This document shows positions 18,486-27,841 of a stretch of DNA of 64,000 nucleotides, in pieces. The notes under the pieces were generated by a model. It was not told the DNA's origin. It searched no databases and saw only the letters and a program-made list of their open reading frames with translations. Within the stretch, counting starts at the first letter, position 1. Every line of letters begins with the position of its first letter. The stretch is from Polaribacter sp. (GTDB lineage: Bacteria; Bacteroidota; Bacteroidia; Flavobacteriales; Flavobacteriaceae). The translations under genes and the position numbers were made by a program. The stretch spans positions 1 through 64,000 of the forward strand of contig JAOLXX010000009.1 of assembly GCA_028343155.1 (NCBI GenBank), in the 5' to 3' direction.

Positions 18486-19607
18486 ATGATGCACTTTATA
18501 AAAACATATTCTTGGTTACTTGTTCCGATTTTTTTGTTGGTAAGTTCTAATAATGTTAAAGTATTTGATAAAACAAACCAATATGCTATTTCTATAAATC
18601 ATCCAGCAGAAAAAACGCCTGTAAACGTATTGATTTATCAAGTTTTAGACAAAAACGGACTTCCAATTGAGTATTATATGGATGTGCCATCTGTAATTTG
18701 TTTGGAGAAAGTTTGTAAAGTAATTCCTGTTCGAATCTTTTGGAATAATCTTGGAGAATATCAGAAATATAAACTCGAAAAAGGCGCAACTTTAGAAAAA
18801 TACAAAGCAGATTTATTTGAAACACAAGATTACATTAAGTTGCAAAACATACTATCAGATACTAATTCTCCTTTTAAAGAGGTGTATTATGATGAAGTTC
18901 TTACTGTTCCCAAATTAGAAGAAGATGTAGATGCAGTTTCTGGAGCCACAGCTTTAGAGTTAGATGAAGAAGATACTGTTCCTGGAGCAGCATTAGGCTG
19001 TTATACTTTATGGCATTGGGCAAATGGAGAAATTGTTCAAAAAATTAAAAATCTTACTGGTAAAGTACTTTCAGAAAATCAATTAGCAAAAGCATTAATA
19101 GATAAAAATAGAGGGTATTATTTTATAGGAATTAATGAATTAGAAAATAGAAAAGATTTTAGGTCTCAATTTGTAAACATCATTATTGGTGAGGTTGTAA
19201 AAGAAGAATTACTATTAAAATCAACATTTAATTATTTAGAAAAATTACCTATTGAAGTTTACTTTAAAGCCACAAAGAAAATCTTTATTAAAGGAGAAAA
19301 AGCACAAAAATTAGCTGTAATTCGCTCCTTGCAATATTCAAAATACAAACCTCAAAAATCGTATTTAGATGAGTTGAGTAATCAAATGTCATCTTTAAAA
19401 AGCTTTCAAGAAGTATCTATTTTTCTTGATTTAATGCAATCTAAAAACCAGAATTCTAAAATAGTTATTAAGAATAGTATGCCATTGTTAGACGCTGATT
19501 TTATAATTAGTAGAAGAGTTTATTGGTTTTTAAAAGGTCAAGAAATAAGCAATCCTCAAAAAGAAAAATTACAACAATTTTATCAAAAATATAAAAATAG
19601 TTTATGA
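18486..19607 (+). CDS. Exported protein of unknown function with FMN-attachment-like motif (DAVSGAT)
   Basis: No overall family recognised. An N-terminal hydrophobic segment suggests export or membrane anchoring. Near residue 155 the motif VDAVSGAT matches the pattern D-x-x-[S/T]-G-A-T by which FMN is covalently attached to threonine in NqrC, RnfG and FMN_bind proteins. It is followed by a stretch with one Cys (ALGCYTLWHWANGEI). The C-terminal about 200 residues are helical and may be HEAT-like. The start is taken at ATG 18486, with an ATG also at 18489; the longer frame uses TTG. Its stop overlaps the start of cstA (ATGA), implying coupled translation. Placed between a flavoprotein and a transporter, it could be an electron carrier, which is inference. 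Confidence 0.6.
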   Translation: MMHFIKTYSWLLVPIFLLVSSNNVKVFDKTNQYAISINHPAEKTPVNVLIYQVLDKNGLPIEYYMDVPSVICLEKVCKVIPVRIFWNNLGEYQKYKLEKGATLEKYKADLFETQDYIKLQNILSDTNSPFKEVYYDEVLTVPKLEEDVDAVSGATALELDEEDTVPGAALGCYTLWHWANGEIVQKIKNLTGKVLSENQLAKALIDKNRGYYFIGINELENRKDFRSQFVNIIIGEVVKEELLLKSTFNYLEKLPIEVYFKATKKIFIKGEKAQKLAVIRSLQYSKYKPQKSYLDELSNQMSSLKSFQEVSIFLDLMQSKNQNSKIVIKNSMPLLDADFIISRRVYWFLKGQEISNPQKEKLQQFYQKYKNSL

Positions 19608-21016
19608 TTAGTTTTATAGTAAGTATCATTATTTTAGTTCTTGGATACTTCATTTACGGAAATTATATAGAGCGCAAATTTAAAATTGACCCAGAAAGAC
19701 CAACACCAGCAATTTCAAAACAAGATGGAGTAGATTTTGTGCCACTTCCTCTGGGTAAAATATTTTTAATTCAGTTTTTAAATATTGCAGGTTTAGGACC
19801 AATTTTTGGAGCAATTTCTGGTGCTTTATGGGGTCCAGTAGCTTTTCTTTGGATTGTTTTCGGGTCTATTTTTGCAGGAGCAGTTCACGATTATTTCTCA
19901 GGAATGTTGTCTATTAGACACGGAGGTGATAGTATTCCTGAAATTGTTGGTAAATATTTAGGTACAGGCGTAAAGTATTTTATGCGAATTTTTTCAGTGG
20001 TTTTATTAATTTTAGTTGGCGTTGTTTTTGTAAAAGGACCAGCAACAATTTTGCACGAACTTACAGGAGTTAGTGTTACCATTTTAATTACTGTTATTTT
20101 TGCATATTACTTATTGGCAACAATGATTCCTATTGATAAATTGATTGGTAAGATTTATCCATTTTTTGGAGCATCACTTTTAATTATGGCAATAGGTTTG
20201 TTTTTCGCATTGATTTTTCAAGACTATACCATTCCAGAATTATCCATAGAAAATTTAAAAAACTTACGTTTAGATTCAGAGAAATATCCAATATTTCCAT
20301 TACTTTTTATCACCATTGCTTGTGGTGCAATTTCAGGATTTCATTCAACACAATCACCATTAATGGCACGTTGTATATCTAATGAAAAAGATGGGAAAAA
20401 AGTATTTTTTGGAGCAATGATTACAGAAGGAATTGTGGCTTTAATTTGGGCTGCAATTGCAATGGCATTTTTTGGAGGTGTAAGAGAGTTAGGAGAAACA
20501 ATTGCGCAAGAAGGGCATAATGCAGCTTGGGTTGTAAATGTTATTTGTAACACAACTTTAGGTAAAATAGGTGGAATTTTAGCAATTTTTGGTGTAGTTG
20601 CTGCTCCAATAACTTCAGGAGATACTGCATTTAGAAGTGCACGTTTAACCATAGCAGATTCTTTTAATTTTGACCAAGGAAAACTATTAAAGCGTTTTAT
20701 TATTACCATTCCTATTTTTATAATTGCTTTTGGTATTACTCAAATAGATTTTGCAATTGTTTGGCGTTATTTTGGTTGGTCTAACCAAATGTTGGCAACA
20801 GTAGTACTTTGGGCAATTGCTGTTTATGTAAAACAAAAAGGAGTGAGTTATTGGTTTATTTTGACTCCATCTGCTTTTATGACATCAGTAGTTACTACCT
20901 ATATTTTTGTAGCTCCAGAAGGTTTTGGTCTAGATTATTCACTTTCTTTAACTATTGGAATTTTAGTAACAATAACTCTTTCACTTTGGTTCATTTTTTC
21001 CAAAAACAAAAATTAA
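19604..21016 (+). CDS. cstA: Carbon starvation protein A family transporter (CstA)
   Basis: Polytopic inner-membrane protein of the CstA family, which imports pyruvate or peptides in other bacteria. Family features are FLNIAGLGPIFGAISGALWGP near residue 60, HDYFSGMLSIRHGG near residue 97, the CGAISGFHSTQSPLMARC segment near residue 240, and SGDTAFRSARLTIAD near residue 340. About 12 membrane segments are visible. At 470 residues it is the short form common in Bacteroidota, lacking the long C-terminal part of E. coli CstA. Its ATG overlaps the stop of the preceding gene. Why it sits in a galactan operon is unclear; handling pyruvate made by anhydrogalactose breakdown is one idea. Confidence 0.85.
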   Translation: MISFIVSIIILVLGYFIYGNYIERKFKIDPERPTPAISKQDGVDFVPLPLGKIFLIQFLNIAGLGPIFGAISGALWGPVAFLWIVFGSIFAGAVHDYFSGMLSIRHGGDSIPEIVGKYLGTGVKYFMRIFSVVLLILVGVVFVKGPATILHELTGVSVTILITVIFAYYLLATMIPIDKLIGKIYPFFGASLLIMAIGLFFALIFQDYTIPELSIENLKNLRLDSEKYPIFPLLFITIACGAISGFHSTQSPLMARCISNEKDGKKVFFGAMITEGIVALIWAAIAMAFFGGVRELGETIAQEGHNAAWVVNVICNTTLGKIGGILAIFGVVAAPITSGDTAFRSARLTIADSFNFDQGKLLKRFIITIPIFIIAFGITQIDFAIVWRYFGWSNQMLATVVLWAIAVYVKQKGVSYWFILTPSAFMTSVVTTYIFVAPEGFGLDYSLSLTIGILVTITLSLWFIFSKNKN

Positions 21017-21081
21017 GGTAATTAATAAGTTGTTTAGGATAAAATTGATTTTAACTTCAGTTAAAAACACTTTTAAATTTG
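21013..21081 (+). promoter_or_regulatory. 21-bp direct-repeat operator with -7 box, upstream of the 21105 sulfatase
   Basis: GGTA at 21017 and GATA at 21038 are 21 bp apart. A perfect TAAATTTG -7 box lies at 21074-21081, with TTTG 40 bp from the proximal half-site. The distal half-site touches the cstA stop codon, so the sulfatase has its own promoter. Confidence 0.75.
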
Positions 21082-21104
21082 TGTGGATATTCAATCATAA
21101 AGAA

Positions 21105-22808
21105 ATGAAAAAAATTCTTATTATAGTAGCTACCCTATTTATTGCAAATAATGTTGTGGCACAAAAACCAAATATTGTTTTTGTTTTGGTTGATGATTTA
21201 GGATATGGAGACCTAGGTTATACAGGTGCTACAGACATTCCAACACCAAACATAGATGCGTTGGCAAATCAAGGAACTAAATTTACATCAGCGTATGCTG
21301 TACATCCTTTTTGTGGTCCTAGTAGAATGGGATTGATAACAGGTAGATATCCGCACGAATTTGGTGGGCAATTCAATTTAGCAGATCAAGCTTCTGTAAC
21401 AGAAGGAATTCCTGTTAATGAAAGAATGATGAGTAATATGCTACAAGATGCTGGTTATAGAACAGGATTAGTTGGTAAATGGCATTTAGGTGATGAATCT
21501 CAATACCATCCTAATAATAGAGGTTTTGATGATTTTTATGGATTTTTATACGGAGGACACAAATTCTTTCCAGCAGAATACAAGGCAGCCTATAATGGGC
21601 CAAATAGCTGGGTGTATAATCACCCTTTAGAACATAATGGAATTACAGTTACAGATGATGATGAGTACCTTACTGATGAATTATCACATCAAGGAGTTCG
21701 TTTTATAAACGAGTCTGTAGCTGCCAATAAACCCTTCTTTTTATTTATGTCTTATAATGCTCCTCACACACCTTTAGAAGCAAAAACTGAAGATAAAAAT
21801 GTTGCTATTATTAAAGATATTGCAAATGCGGATAGAAGAGAATATGCAGCAATGGTTTATGCTGTAGATAGAGGTGTAAAGGAATTAGTAGATGCTTTAA
21901 AAGCAAAAAATGTATATAATAATACGTTGATTATTTTTATGAGTGATAATGGAGGAAGGTCTGACAAAGGTGCAAATAATGGTGTTTTGTCTGGTAATAA
22001 AGGAAACACTTTAGAAGGTGGTTTTAGAGTTCCAATGTTTTTTCATTGGCCAAATAATGTGCCTGCAGGTGTAAATTATGATTATCCTGTAACTGCTTTA
22101 GATTTTTATCCAACGTTTGCAAAATTAGCAAATGCAACCATACAACCTAACAAAGATTTAGATGGTTTAGATATTTGGAGCAATGTAGTTGCTGGCACAA
22201 ATGCAAGAGGTAATAATGAAATTATTATGTCTATTAGACACGATAATGCTTCTAACAGAGTTGGAATTAGAAGAGGAGATTGGAAAGCTTATCGATTTAA
22301 TAACAACCAAAATTGGAAGCTTTTTAACATTACAAACGACATAAGTGAAACTACAGATTTAAGTTCATCAAACCCAACAATCTTGCAAGAATTAAAAGTA
22401 GCTGGTGCTAATTTAACAAAAGAATTTGTAGAGCCATTATGGTTTCACGCAACAAATGCGACTACAGCTTGGAGTACTAATGGAATGCCAAATTTTGAAG
22501 CTACTTTTGGAGAAGCTTTAAATCTAGATGATGAAAATGTTTTTGTAAATAGTAAGCTTTTAATGTACCCAAACCCTGTTAAAGATACTTTAAGTTTTAC
22601 TTTTCAAAATGCGAAATCATCATTTATAGATGTTACCATTTATAATTTACAAGGAAAAGTTATTCAACAACAAAAAAATATTAATCAGGATAAAAACGGT
22701 CAATTTAAGCTAAAATTGTTTTCCGGAATTCCTAATGGAGTTTATATGACAAATGTTAAAAACGGAAATGAAAATTTCAAGTACAAGGTTGTAATTTCAA
22801 ACAAATAA
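21105..22808 (+). CDS. S1 sulfatase with T9SS sorting domain (S1_19-like)
   Basis: Secreted sulfatase. The signal peptide is MKKILIIVATLFIANNVVAQ; the frame extends 25 codons upstream to a TTG, but ATG 21105 is the start giving a proper signal peptide. The active-site motif is HPFCGPSR with Cys70 as formylglycine precursor. VDDLGYGDLG near residue 29, GKWHLG and SDNGG complete the metal-binding and substrate-binding set. It resembles the S1_19 type, known for kappa- and iota-carrageenan sulfatases. Residues about 490-567 are a T9SS type A sorting domain (YPNPVKDTL, GVYMTNVKNG), so it should reach the cell surface or medium. It is preceded by a copy of the shared operator and stands as its own transcription unit. 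Confidence 0.87.
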   Translation: MKKILIIVATLFIANNVVAQKPNIVFVLVDDLGYGDLGYTGATDIPTPNIDALANQGTKFTSAYAVHPFCGPSRMGLITGRYPHEFGGQFNLADQASVTEGIPVNERMMSNMLQDAGYRTGLVGKWHLGDESQYHPNNRGFDDFYGFLYGGHKFFPAEYKAAYNGPNSWVYNHPLEHNGITVTDDDEYLTDELSHQGVRFINESVAANKPFFLFMSYNAPHTPLEAKTEDKNVAIIKDIANADRREYAAMVYAVDRGVKELVDALKAKNVYNNTLIIFMSDNGGRSDKGANNGVLSGNKGNTLEGGFRVPMFFHWPNNVPAGVNYDYPVTALDFYPTFAKLANATIQPNKDLDGLDIWSNVVAGTNARGNNEIIMSIRHDNASNRVGIRRGDWKAYRFNNNQNWKLFNITNDISETTDLSSSNPTILQELKVAGANLTKEFVEPLWFHATNATTAWSTNGMPNFEATFGEALNLDDENVFVNSKLLMYPNPVKDTLSFTFQNAKSSFIDVTIYNLQGKVIQQQKNINQDKNGQFKLKLFSGIPNGVYMTNVKNGNENFKYKVVISNK

Positions 22809-23132
22809 GAAGTAATTTTAAAAACTTACTTGGTAAATTTGTAATACTTTAAGATATAATAAAACAATTCTGTTTCCAAATAGGATTGTTAGTTGCTGTA
22901 ATACTTTCTTTATGCTTTGTTTTTTCTAAGAAAAGATAAAAGAGAGTTAAGAGATAAATTTGCTATGGGTTTTGATTTGTTCAACAAACAAATTCGAATT
23001 AAATAAATAAAAAATAAAACCTAAAAAAAATAAATGATTAGATTCTTTCATCAGTATTTAGAGAACTGTAGTATTATTGAAAACAGTAAAAGATAAAAAT
23101 TATTTATATTAAAACTTTATTCATCATAAATT
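22809..23132. other. Intergenic region of 324 bp before the 23133 gene
   Basis: The left end carries one copy of the shared operator and a weak -7 box (22828-22895). The remaining about 235 bp is AT-rich with no ORF of note and no clear hairpin. If the promoter is used, the 23133 transcript has an unusually long leader compared with the other units. Confidence 0.6.
22828..22895 (+). promoter_or_regulatory. 21-bp direct-repeat operator with weak -7 box, upstream of 23133
   Basis: GGTA at 22832 and GATA at 22853 are 21 bp apart. A TAGTTG element at 22890-22895 puts TTG 40 bp from the proximal half-site. The stretch GTAATACTTTAAGATA is shared almost exactly with the site at 24361. Confidence 0.6.
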
Positions 23133-24296
23133 ATGCAAAAAAAAAACCACAAACTCAATTTTATATTTATAACGTTATTAATCTTTTCTAATTTTTTTTA
23201 TGCTCAAAATAAAAATATTACACTAAAAGGAAGTGTTATAGATGAAGCAGGAGATCCACTGCCTTTTGTAGCTGTTAGTGTTATTAATAAATCTGTTGGA
23301 ACAGCAACTACTGAAGATGGAGATTTCTTGTTTGTCATTAGTAAAAAAGAATTAAAAGATTCAATATCTATTTCTAGTTTGGGTTTTGATCCTCTAATAA
23401 TTAAAGTTGAAGACTTTTTAAATTTAAAAGATAAAAAGTTAACACTTGTTGCTGTCGCTACTACATTAGATGAAATTGTATTGTTAAAAACTGAAGAATA
23501 TGTGTTTAATGCTATCAAAAATTTAGAAAAGAATACAATAAGTACACCATATCAAATGGATATTTTATTTAGAAGAGCAACCACAGAAGGAGGTGTTTCT
23601 AAGTTTTTAGTAGAAAATTTTTTAAAAGTTAGAGATAAAGGTCCTTCAAATAGGCCAAATATATTTCAAGTTGCAGAATCCAGAAAGTCAGCTGATTACA
23701 GGATTTTTAAAAGAAAAATTTGGAGGCACGACTTTTGGGGAGTTTATAATTTAAATCCTTTTAGGCCTCATTCTTCTCAGCACAAAGTAAACTTAAAGAA
23801 ATTTATTTGGAAAAGAGTTGGAGATTCTTCTTATGAAGGAGAAGATGTAATAATTGTAGAAGGAAAAAAAGATTGGCGTAAAATAAAATTGTTTATTGGT
23901 ATTGATACTTATAAAGTATATAGAATAGAAAGAGGTAAAACACTTTATATTTATAAATCTTTTGATGAGAAAAGATTGGTATTAAGTTATTATAAAAATG
24001 AATGGAAACTTCAAGCAGAACACATTCCTAATAGATACAAAAATACTGATGTAGCAAATACTACATATAAAACAGAAGGGTTTGTTTATAAAATTGAAAG
24101 CAATAAAAAACGAATAGACGTTAATCCTTTTGGTGAAGAAACAGATATGGGTTTGATAAAGTTACCATATAATGCCAAGTTTTGGAATAATTTAAGACTT
24201 CCTCCTGATACTAAATTTTATAAAACAATTAAAAAAGGTCTAGAGAGCAATTTTGGAGTGCCTTTAGAAACACAGTTTGAGCTTGTAAATAAATAA
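23133..24296 (+). CDS. Exported protein with carboxypeptidase-regulatory-like N-terminal domain
   Basis: Signal peptide to about residue 25 (FFYAQ), then a carboxypeptidase D regulatory-like beta-sandwich at residues about 29-110 (LKGSVIDEAGDPLPFVAVSV, the form found at the N-terminus of SusC proteins). The remaining about 270 residues match no family I recognise and are rich in Lys, Arg, Tyr and Trp. No TonB-dependent barrel is present, as the protein is far too short. Similar proteins in Bacteroidota are periplasmic or outer-membrane associated with no known job. It has the locus operator 280 bp upstream and so is probably co-induced with the sulfatases. Confidence 0.7.
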   Translation: MQKKNHKLNFIFITLLIFSNFFYAQNKNITLKGSVIDEAGDPLPFVAVSVINKSVGTATTEDGDFLFVISKKELKDSISISSLGFDPLIIKVEDFLNLKDKKLTLVAVATTLDEIVLLKTEEYVFNAIKNLEKNTISTPYQMDILFRRATTEGGVSKFLVENFLKVRDKGPSNRPNIFQVAESRKSADYRIFKRKIWRHDFWGVYNLNPFRPHSSQHKVNLKKFIWKRVGDSSYEGEDVIIVEGKKDWRKIKLFIGIDTYKVYRIERGKTLYIYKSFDEKRLVLSYYKNEWKLQAEHIPNRYKNTDVANTTYKTEGFVYKIESNKKRIDVNPFGEETDMGLIKLPYNAKFWNNLRLPPDTKFYKTIKKGLESNFGVPLETQFELVNK

Positions 24297-24356
24297 AAGT
24301 TATTTTTTTATAATACACTTTTCTGCATTTAAATATTGTAGATCTATTTATCATTA

Positions 24357-24424
24357 TTAAGATAATTTCGTAATACTTTAAGATACAATTAAGCAATTTT
24401 TATTTGAATTAGTAATGTACTTTG
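24357..24424 (+). promoter_or_regulatory. 21-bp direct-repeat operator with -7 box, upstream of 24463
   Basis: GATA at 24361 and GATA at 24382 are 21 bp apart, both in a TTAAGATA context. A TACTTTG -7 box lies at 24418-24424, with TTTG 39 bp from the proximal half-site, the only 1-bp deviation among the nine. Confidence 0.72.
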
Positions 24425-24462
24425 CAGTATGTTATTATTAGATAAATCAAAAGTTTAAAATT

Positions 24463-26115
24463 ATGAGATTCCTTCAACTATTTTTAGTTTTAATCATTGC
24501 ATTTGGATGCAAATCAAAGACAGAAGAAAAGCAAACAGTAAAAAAGAAACCAAACATTCTTTTTATTGCTATTGATGATTTACGCCCAGAACTTGGTGCA
24601 TATGGCTCAGAAATTGCAATTACACCTAATTTAGATAAGTTAGCTTCTAACGGATTATTATTCAACAGAGCATATTGCCAAGAAGCAATCTGTAGTCCAT
24701 CAAGAGCAAGTTTAATGACGGGTGCAAGACCAGAAACAATAAATGTTATTGAGAATTTTACCTATTTTAGAGATGCAAATCCAGATATTATTACAATTCC
24801 ACAACATTTTAAAAATAATGGTTATGAGGCTACTCATACAGGTAAAATTTACCACAAACCAGGTTTTGCAGATCCAGATTTATCTTGGAGTAGAAAACCA
24901 GCTTACGATAAAATGACCATTGAAAAAGCAAAAACTCCAGGTGGTTTTGCGTTAGAAGAAAACCAAGCAATGTTTAAAAAAAACAGAGCAGATATGATTG
25001 CCAAATATGGACCAAATGCACCAAGAAATGGTTTAGGAAAAGGACCAGCTTATGAAAATGCAGATGTACCAGATACTTTTTATGAAGATGGTTACAATGC
25101 AGAATTGGCAATTGTTACTATGAAAGATATGATTGAGAAAAATCCTGATAAACCTTTCTTTTTAGGAATGGGAATGAAAAAACCACATTTAGATTGGTTG
25201 GCTCCAAAAAAATATTGGGATTTATACAACCCTTCAGATATAAAATTAGCAACACAAAAAACAGCCCCAGAAGGAGGAGCAACAATGGGTTTACATCCAT
25301 CATTTGAGTTGCGTGCAAGATTTGGAATTCCTAAAAAAGGGCCTATAGATGATAAAATGGCAAGAACTTTAAAGCACGCTTATTTAGCATCTGTTTCTTA
25401 CATAGACGCACAAATTGGTAAAATGATAAATGCTTTAGATGTAGCAGGTTTAAGAGATAATACAATTATTATTGTGTGGTCTGATCACGGTTGGCATTTA
25501 GGAGATATGGGAATTTGGGGTAAAGCAACAAATTACGAAATTGGTACAAGAGTTCCTTTAATGATTTGGACACCAGATATGAAAGATGATGTTAGAGGAA
25601 CCACTTCAGACGCTTTAGTAGAATTGGTAGATATGTACCCAACTTTGTCTGAATTAGCAGGTTTAGAATTGCCAGCACATTTAGAAGGACAAAGTTTTGT
25701 GCCTCTATTAACAAACCCAAAACAAGAATGGAAAAAAGCTGCTTTTAGTCAATTTCCTAACCCTGCATTAAGAGAATGGGCAGCAAACCCATTATCTAAA
25801 GGAATGAGAGAAACCTATTTTGGACCATTAATTGAAGAAGTTGAAGCAAAAATTAAAAAACAACAAGGAGATAAGTGGGATAGAGATTTGTTTGAAAACA
25901 GATTAATGGGTTATGGTATGAGAACAGATAAGTACAGAATTATTATCTGGAAAGATTACACAAAACCTGAAAGTGACCCATTGTTTATCGAATTATATGA
26001 TCATATTAACGATTCAAAAGAAACAAAGAATATTGCCGATGAAAATCCTGAATTAGTAAAAGAGTTAGTTGCTCAATTTAACAAAGGATGGAAAGGAAAT
26101 ACGGCTAAAATTTAA
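24463..26115 (+). CDS. S1 sulfatase lipoprotein, iduronate-2-sulfatase-like (S1_7-like), paralogue of 14806
   Basis: Sulfatase lipoprotein (lipobox Cys16) closely related to the 14806 protein along its whole length. The active-site motif is CSPSR with Cys77, whereas the paralogue has CGPSR. Shared segments include AIDDLRPELGAYGSE, SDHGWHLGDMGIWGKATNYE and MRETYFGPL. The C-terminal subdomain ends with ELYDH and ETKNIADENPEL, as in the paralogue. It leads a transcript that continues into a T9SS GH16 gene 9 bp later and a DUF4380-like gene. Two related sulfatases in one locus suggest two sulfate positions or two chain contexts, which is inference. Confidence 0.88.
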   Translation: MRFLQLFLVLIIAFGCKSKTEEKQTVKKKPNILFIAIDDLRPELGAYGSEIAITPNLDKLASNGLLFNRAYCQEAICSPSRASLMTGARPETINVIENFTYFRDANPDIITIPQHFKNNGYEATHTGKIYHKPGFADPDLSWSRKPAYDKMTIEKAKTPGGFALEENQAMFKKNRADMIAKYGPNAPRNGLGKGPAYENADVPDTFYEDGYNAELAIVTMKDMIEKNPDKPFFLGMGMKKPHLDWLAPKKYWDLYNPSDIKLATQKTAPEGGATMGLHPSFELRARFGIPKKGPIDDKMARTLKHAYLASVSYIDAQIGKMINALDVAGLRDNTIIIVWSDHGWHLGDMGIWGKATNYEIGTRVPLMIWTPDMKDDVRGTTSDALVELVDMYPTLSELAGLELPAHLEGQSFVPLLTNPKQEWKKAAFSQFPNPALREWAANPLSKGMRETYFGPLIEEVEAKIKKQQGDKWDRDLFENRLMGYGMRTDKYRIIIWKDYTKPESDPLFIELYDHINDSKETKNIADENPELVKELVAQFNKGWKGNTAKI

Positions 26116-26124
26116 TAATCACTG

Positions 26125-27762
26125 ATGTTAAAAAAAAATAAAAATAATTTACTATTTATATTCTTTGCCTTTTTAGGATGGACAAGTTTTGCACAAAATC
26201 CATTATCTGATGCTTCTAATTCAGCAAATTGGATTTTAAATGCAATAATGACAGATGAGTTTAATGGTTCTGAATTAGATAAAACTAAATGGTGGATTTT
26301 AGGCGAAAATGGAGATTATAGAAGTAAATGGAAAGGGAGAGCTCCTGGGCAATATGCACCTCATAATGTAAAAGTAGAAAATGGCGAACTAATATTAACC
26401 AGTCAATGGGAGCCTAATTATTCTTTTGCTAATGAAATTCATTCAGGAACATATTATGGAGGTTCTACTTCTGCAGCAGATAATAGCAAACCTATTACCC
26501 AAGCCTGTGTAATGAGTGAAGCTTTTTTTAAATATGGATATATGGAAGTGAAAGCAAAAATTGCTGATGCTCCTGTAGTATCTGCATTTTGGACAACTGG
26601 GTACCATTCTGAAATAGATATGTTCGAAAATTTTGGTAAAAGACCTGTTGGAAACCCAGAAAATAAACTTGCAAGTCTTGAAAGAAAATATAGATCCAAT
26701 GTTATTAATTGGGATCCTGATGCACCTTCAAATCATCAAAATTGGAAAGTGGAAAATGATATGAATAAACGTCTTGCAGAAGATTATCATATATATGGTT
26801 TTGAATGGGATAAAGATTATGTAAAAACTTATTTTGATGGAGTTTTAGTTAGACATGTAACCAGACAAATGCTCGAAAATAATAATCAATGGAGACATGA
26901 TGCACCACAAGAGTTATGGTTTGATAACGAGGTTTTTTCTTGGTATGGTTTGCCATCTCAAGTAGATTTAGTTAACCCAGCAGAATTTAAAATAGATTAT
27001 GTTAGAATTTGGCAAAAAGAGTTAAATAGTAAAAACTTTAATGCTTTAGGGTTTGAAGGACCTTTTCATTTTCAAGGAAGAAGTTTGCATTGGTGGAATA
27101 CTCCATCTGCTAATTGGCGTTTAAAAACAGAAAAACCAGCTTCAGGAGATTTTAGCTTAAAATTTGAACATTCATCTCCTTTTTCGGGTAATTATTCCAC
27201 ATTTTCACCTTTTGGTTCTTTATCATTACCAACAGGAAGTAATGCAATTAAGTTTAAAATTTGGATAGATCAAAACACCACAGTAGATCAATTAGAAATA
27301 TTATTAAACAAACCTTTTATTAATTTAAAATTTGATTTAACTAACGTTCAAAAAGAACAATGGGTAGAACTTTCTAAAACATTTAATAGAAATGGTGCCT
27401 CCAATACAAGTCTTACTAGTGGTGATAGACTTCAGATTAGAATTCAATCTGCAAACATAAAAAGTGCTACAGCTAAAATTTATATTGATGACATTGTTTT
27501 TAATGATGCTGTTGCTAGTGCATCAAATCTAGAAAACAAAAAGGTAATAATTTATCCAAACCCTACTAATAGGATTTTAAATATTCCTACAGAAGAAAAT
27601 AGTTTAGTAGAAATTTATAACACCATTGGTGTCTTAACTAAAAAGACAAAAGTAACTCCTCAATTAAAATCTATAGATGTACGAGATATTCCAAAAGGAA
27701 TATATATAGTGAAGGTTTTAGGTAGTAACTCTAAAAGTATTCAAAAAGTAATTATTAAATAA
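26125..27762 (+). CDS. Secreted GH16 galactanase with CBM-like module and T9SS sorting domain
   Basis: Signal peptide to about residue 24 (TSFAQ). The GH16 domain (about 30-310) has the EIDMFE motif with E163, D165 and E168 as catalytic residues, and the WKGRAPGQY segment. Residues about 315-465 are the beta-sandwich module shared with the 715 and 51063 proteins (FEGPFHF, WVELSKTFNR, IYIDDIVF). The last about 75 residues are a T9SS type A sorting domain (IYPNPTNRILN, PKGIYIVKV). This is therefore a secreted or surface-attached endo-enzyme for initial cutting of the polymer. It follows the sulfatase in one operon. GH16 subfamily needs a tree. Confidence 0.85.
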   Translation: MLKKNKNNLLFIFFAFLGWTSFAQNPLSDASNSANWILNAIMTDEFNGSELDKTKWWILGENGDYRSKWKGRAPGQYAPHNVKVENGELILTSQWEPNYSFANEIHSGTYYGGSTSAADNSKPITQACVMSEAFFKYGYMEVKAKIADAPVVSAFWTTGYHSEIDMFENFGKRPVGNPENKLASLERKYRSNVINWDPDAPSNHQNWKVENDMNKRLAEDYHIYGFEWDKDYVKTYFDGVLVRHVTRQMLENNNQWRHDAPQELWFDNEVFSWYGLPSQVDLVNPAEFKIDYVRIWQKELNSKNFNALGFEGPFHFQGRSLHWWNTPSANWRLKTEKPASGDFSLKFEHSSPFSGNYSTFSPFGSLSLPTGSNAIKFKIWIDQNTTVDQLEILLNKPFINLKFDLTNVQKEQWVELSKTFNRNGASNTSLTSGDRLQIRIQSANIKSATAKIYIDDIVFNDAVASASNLENKKVIIYPNPTNRILNIPTEENSLVEIYNTIGVLTKKTKVTPQLKSIDVRDIPKGIYIVKVLGSNSKSIQKVIIK

Positions 27763-27841
27763 ATACTCAACATTAGAATTTCCCCCCAAAACAAGAAAAT
27801 TTTAACAGCAACTTATTTACATCAATCAAAATAAAGCAACA

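Noticed and set aside
20341..20709. Open frame of 122 codons antisense to cstA
   Set aside because: It lies fully within a well-supported membrane protein gene on the other strand, with no signal or domain of its own.
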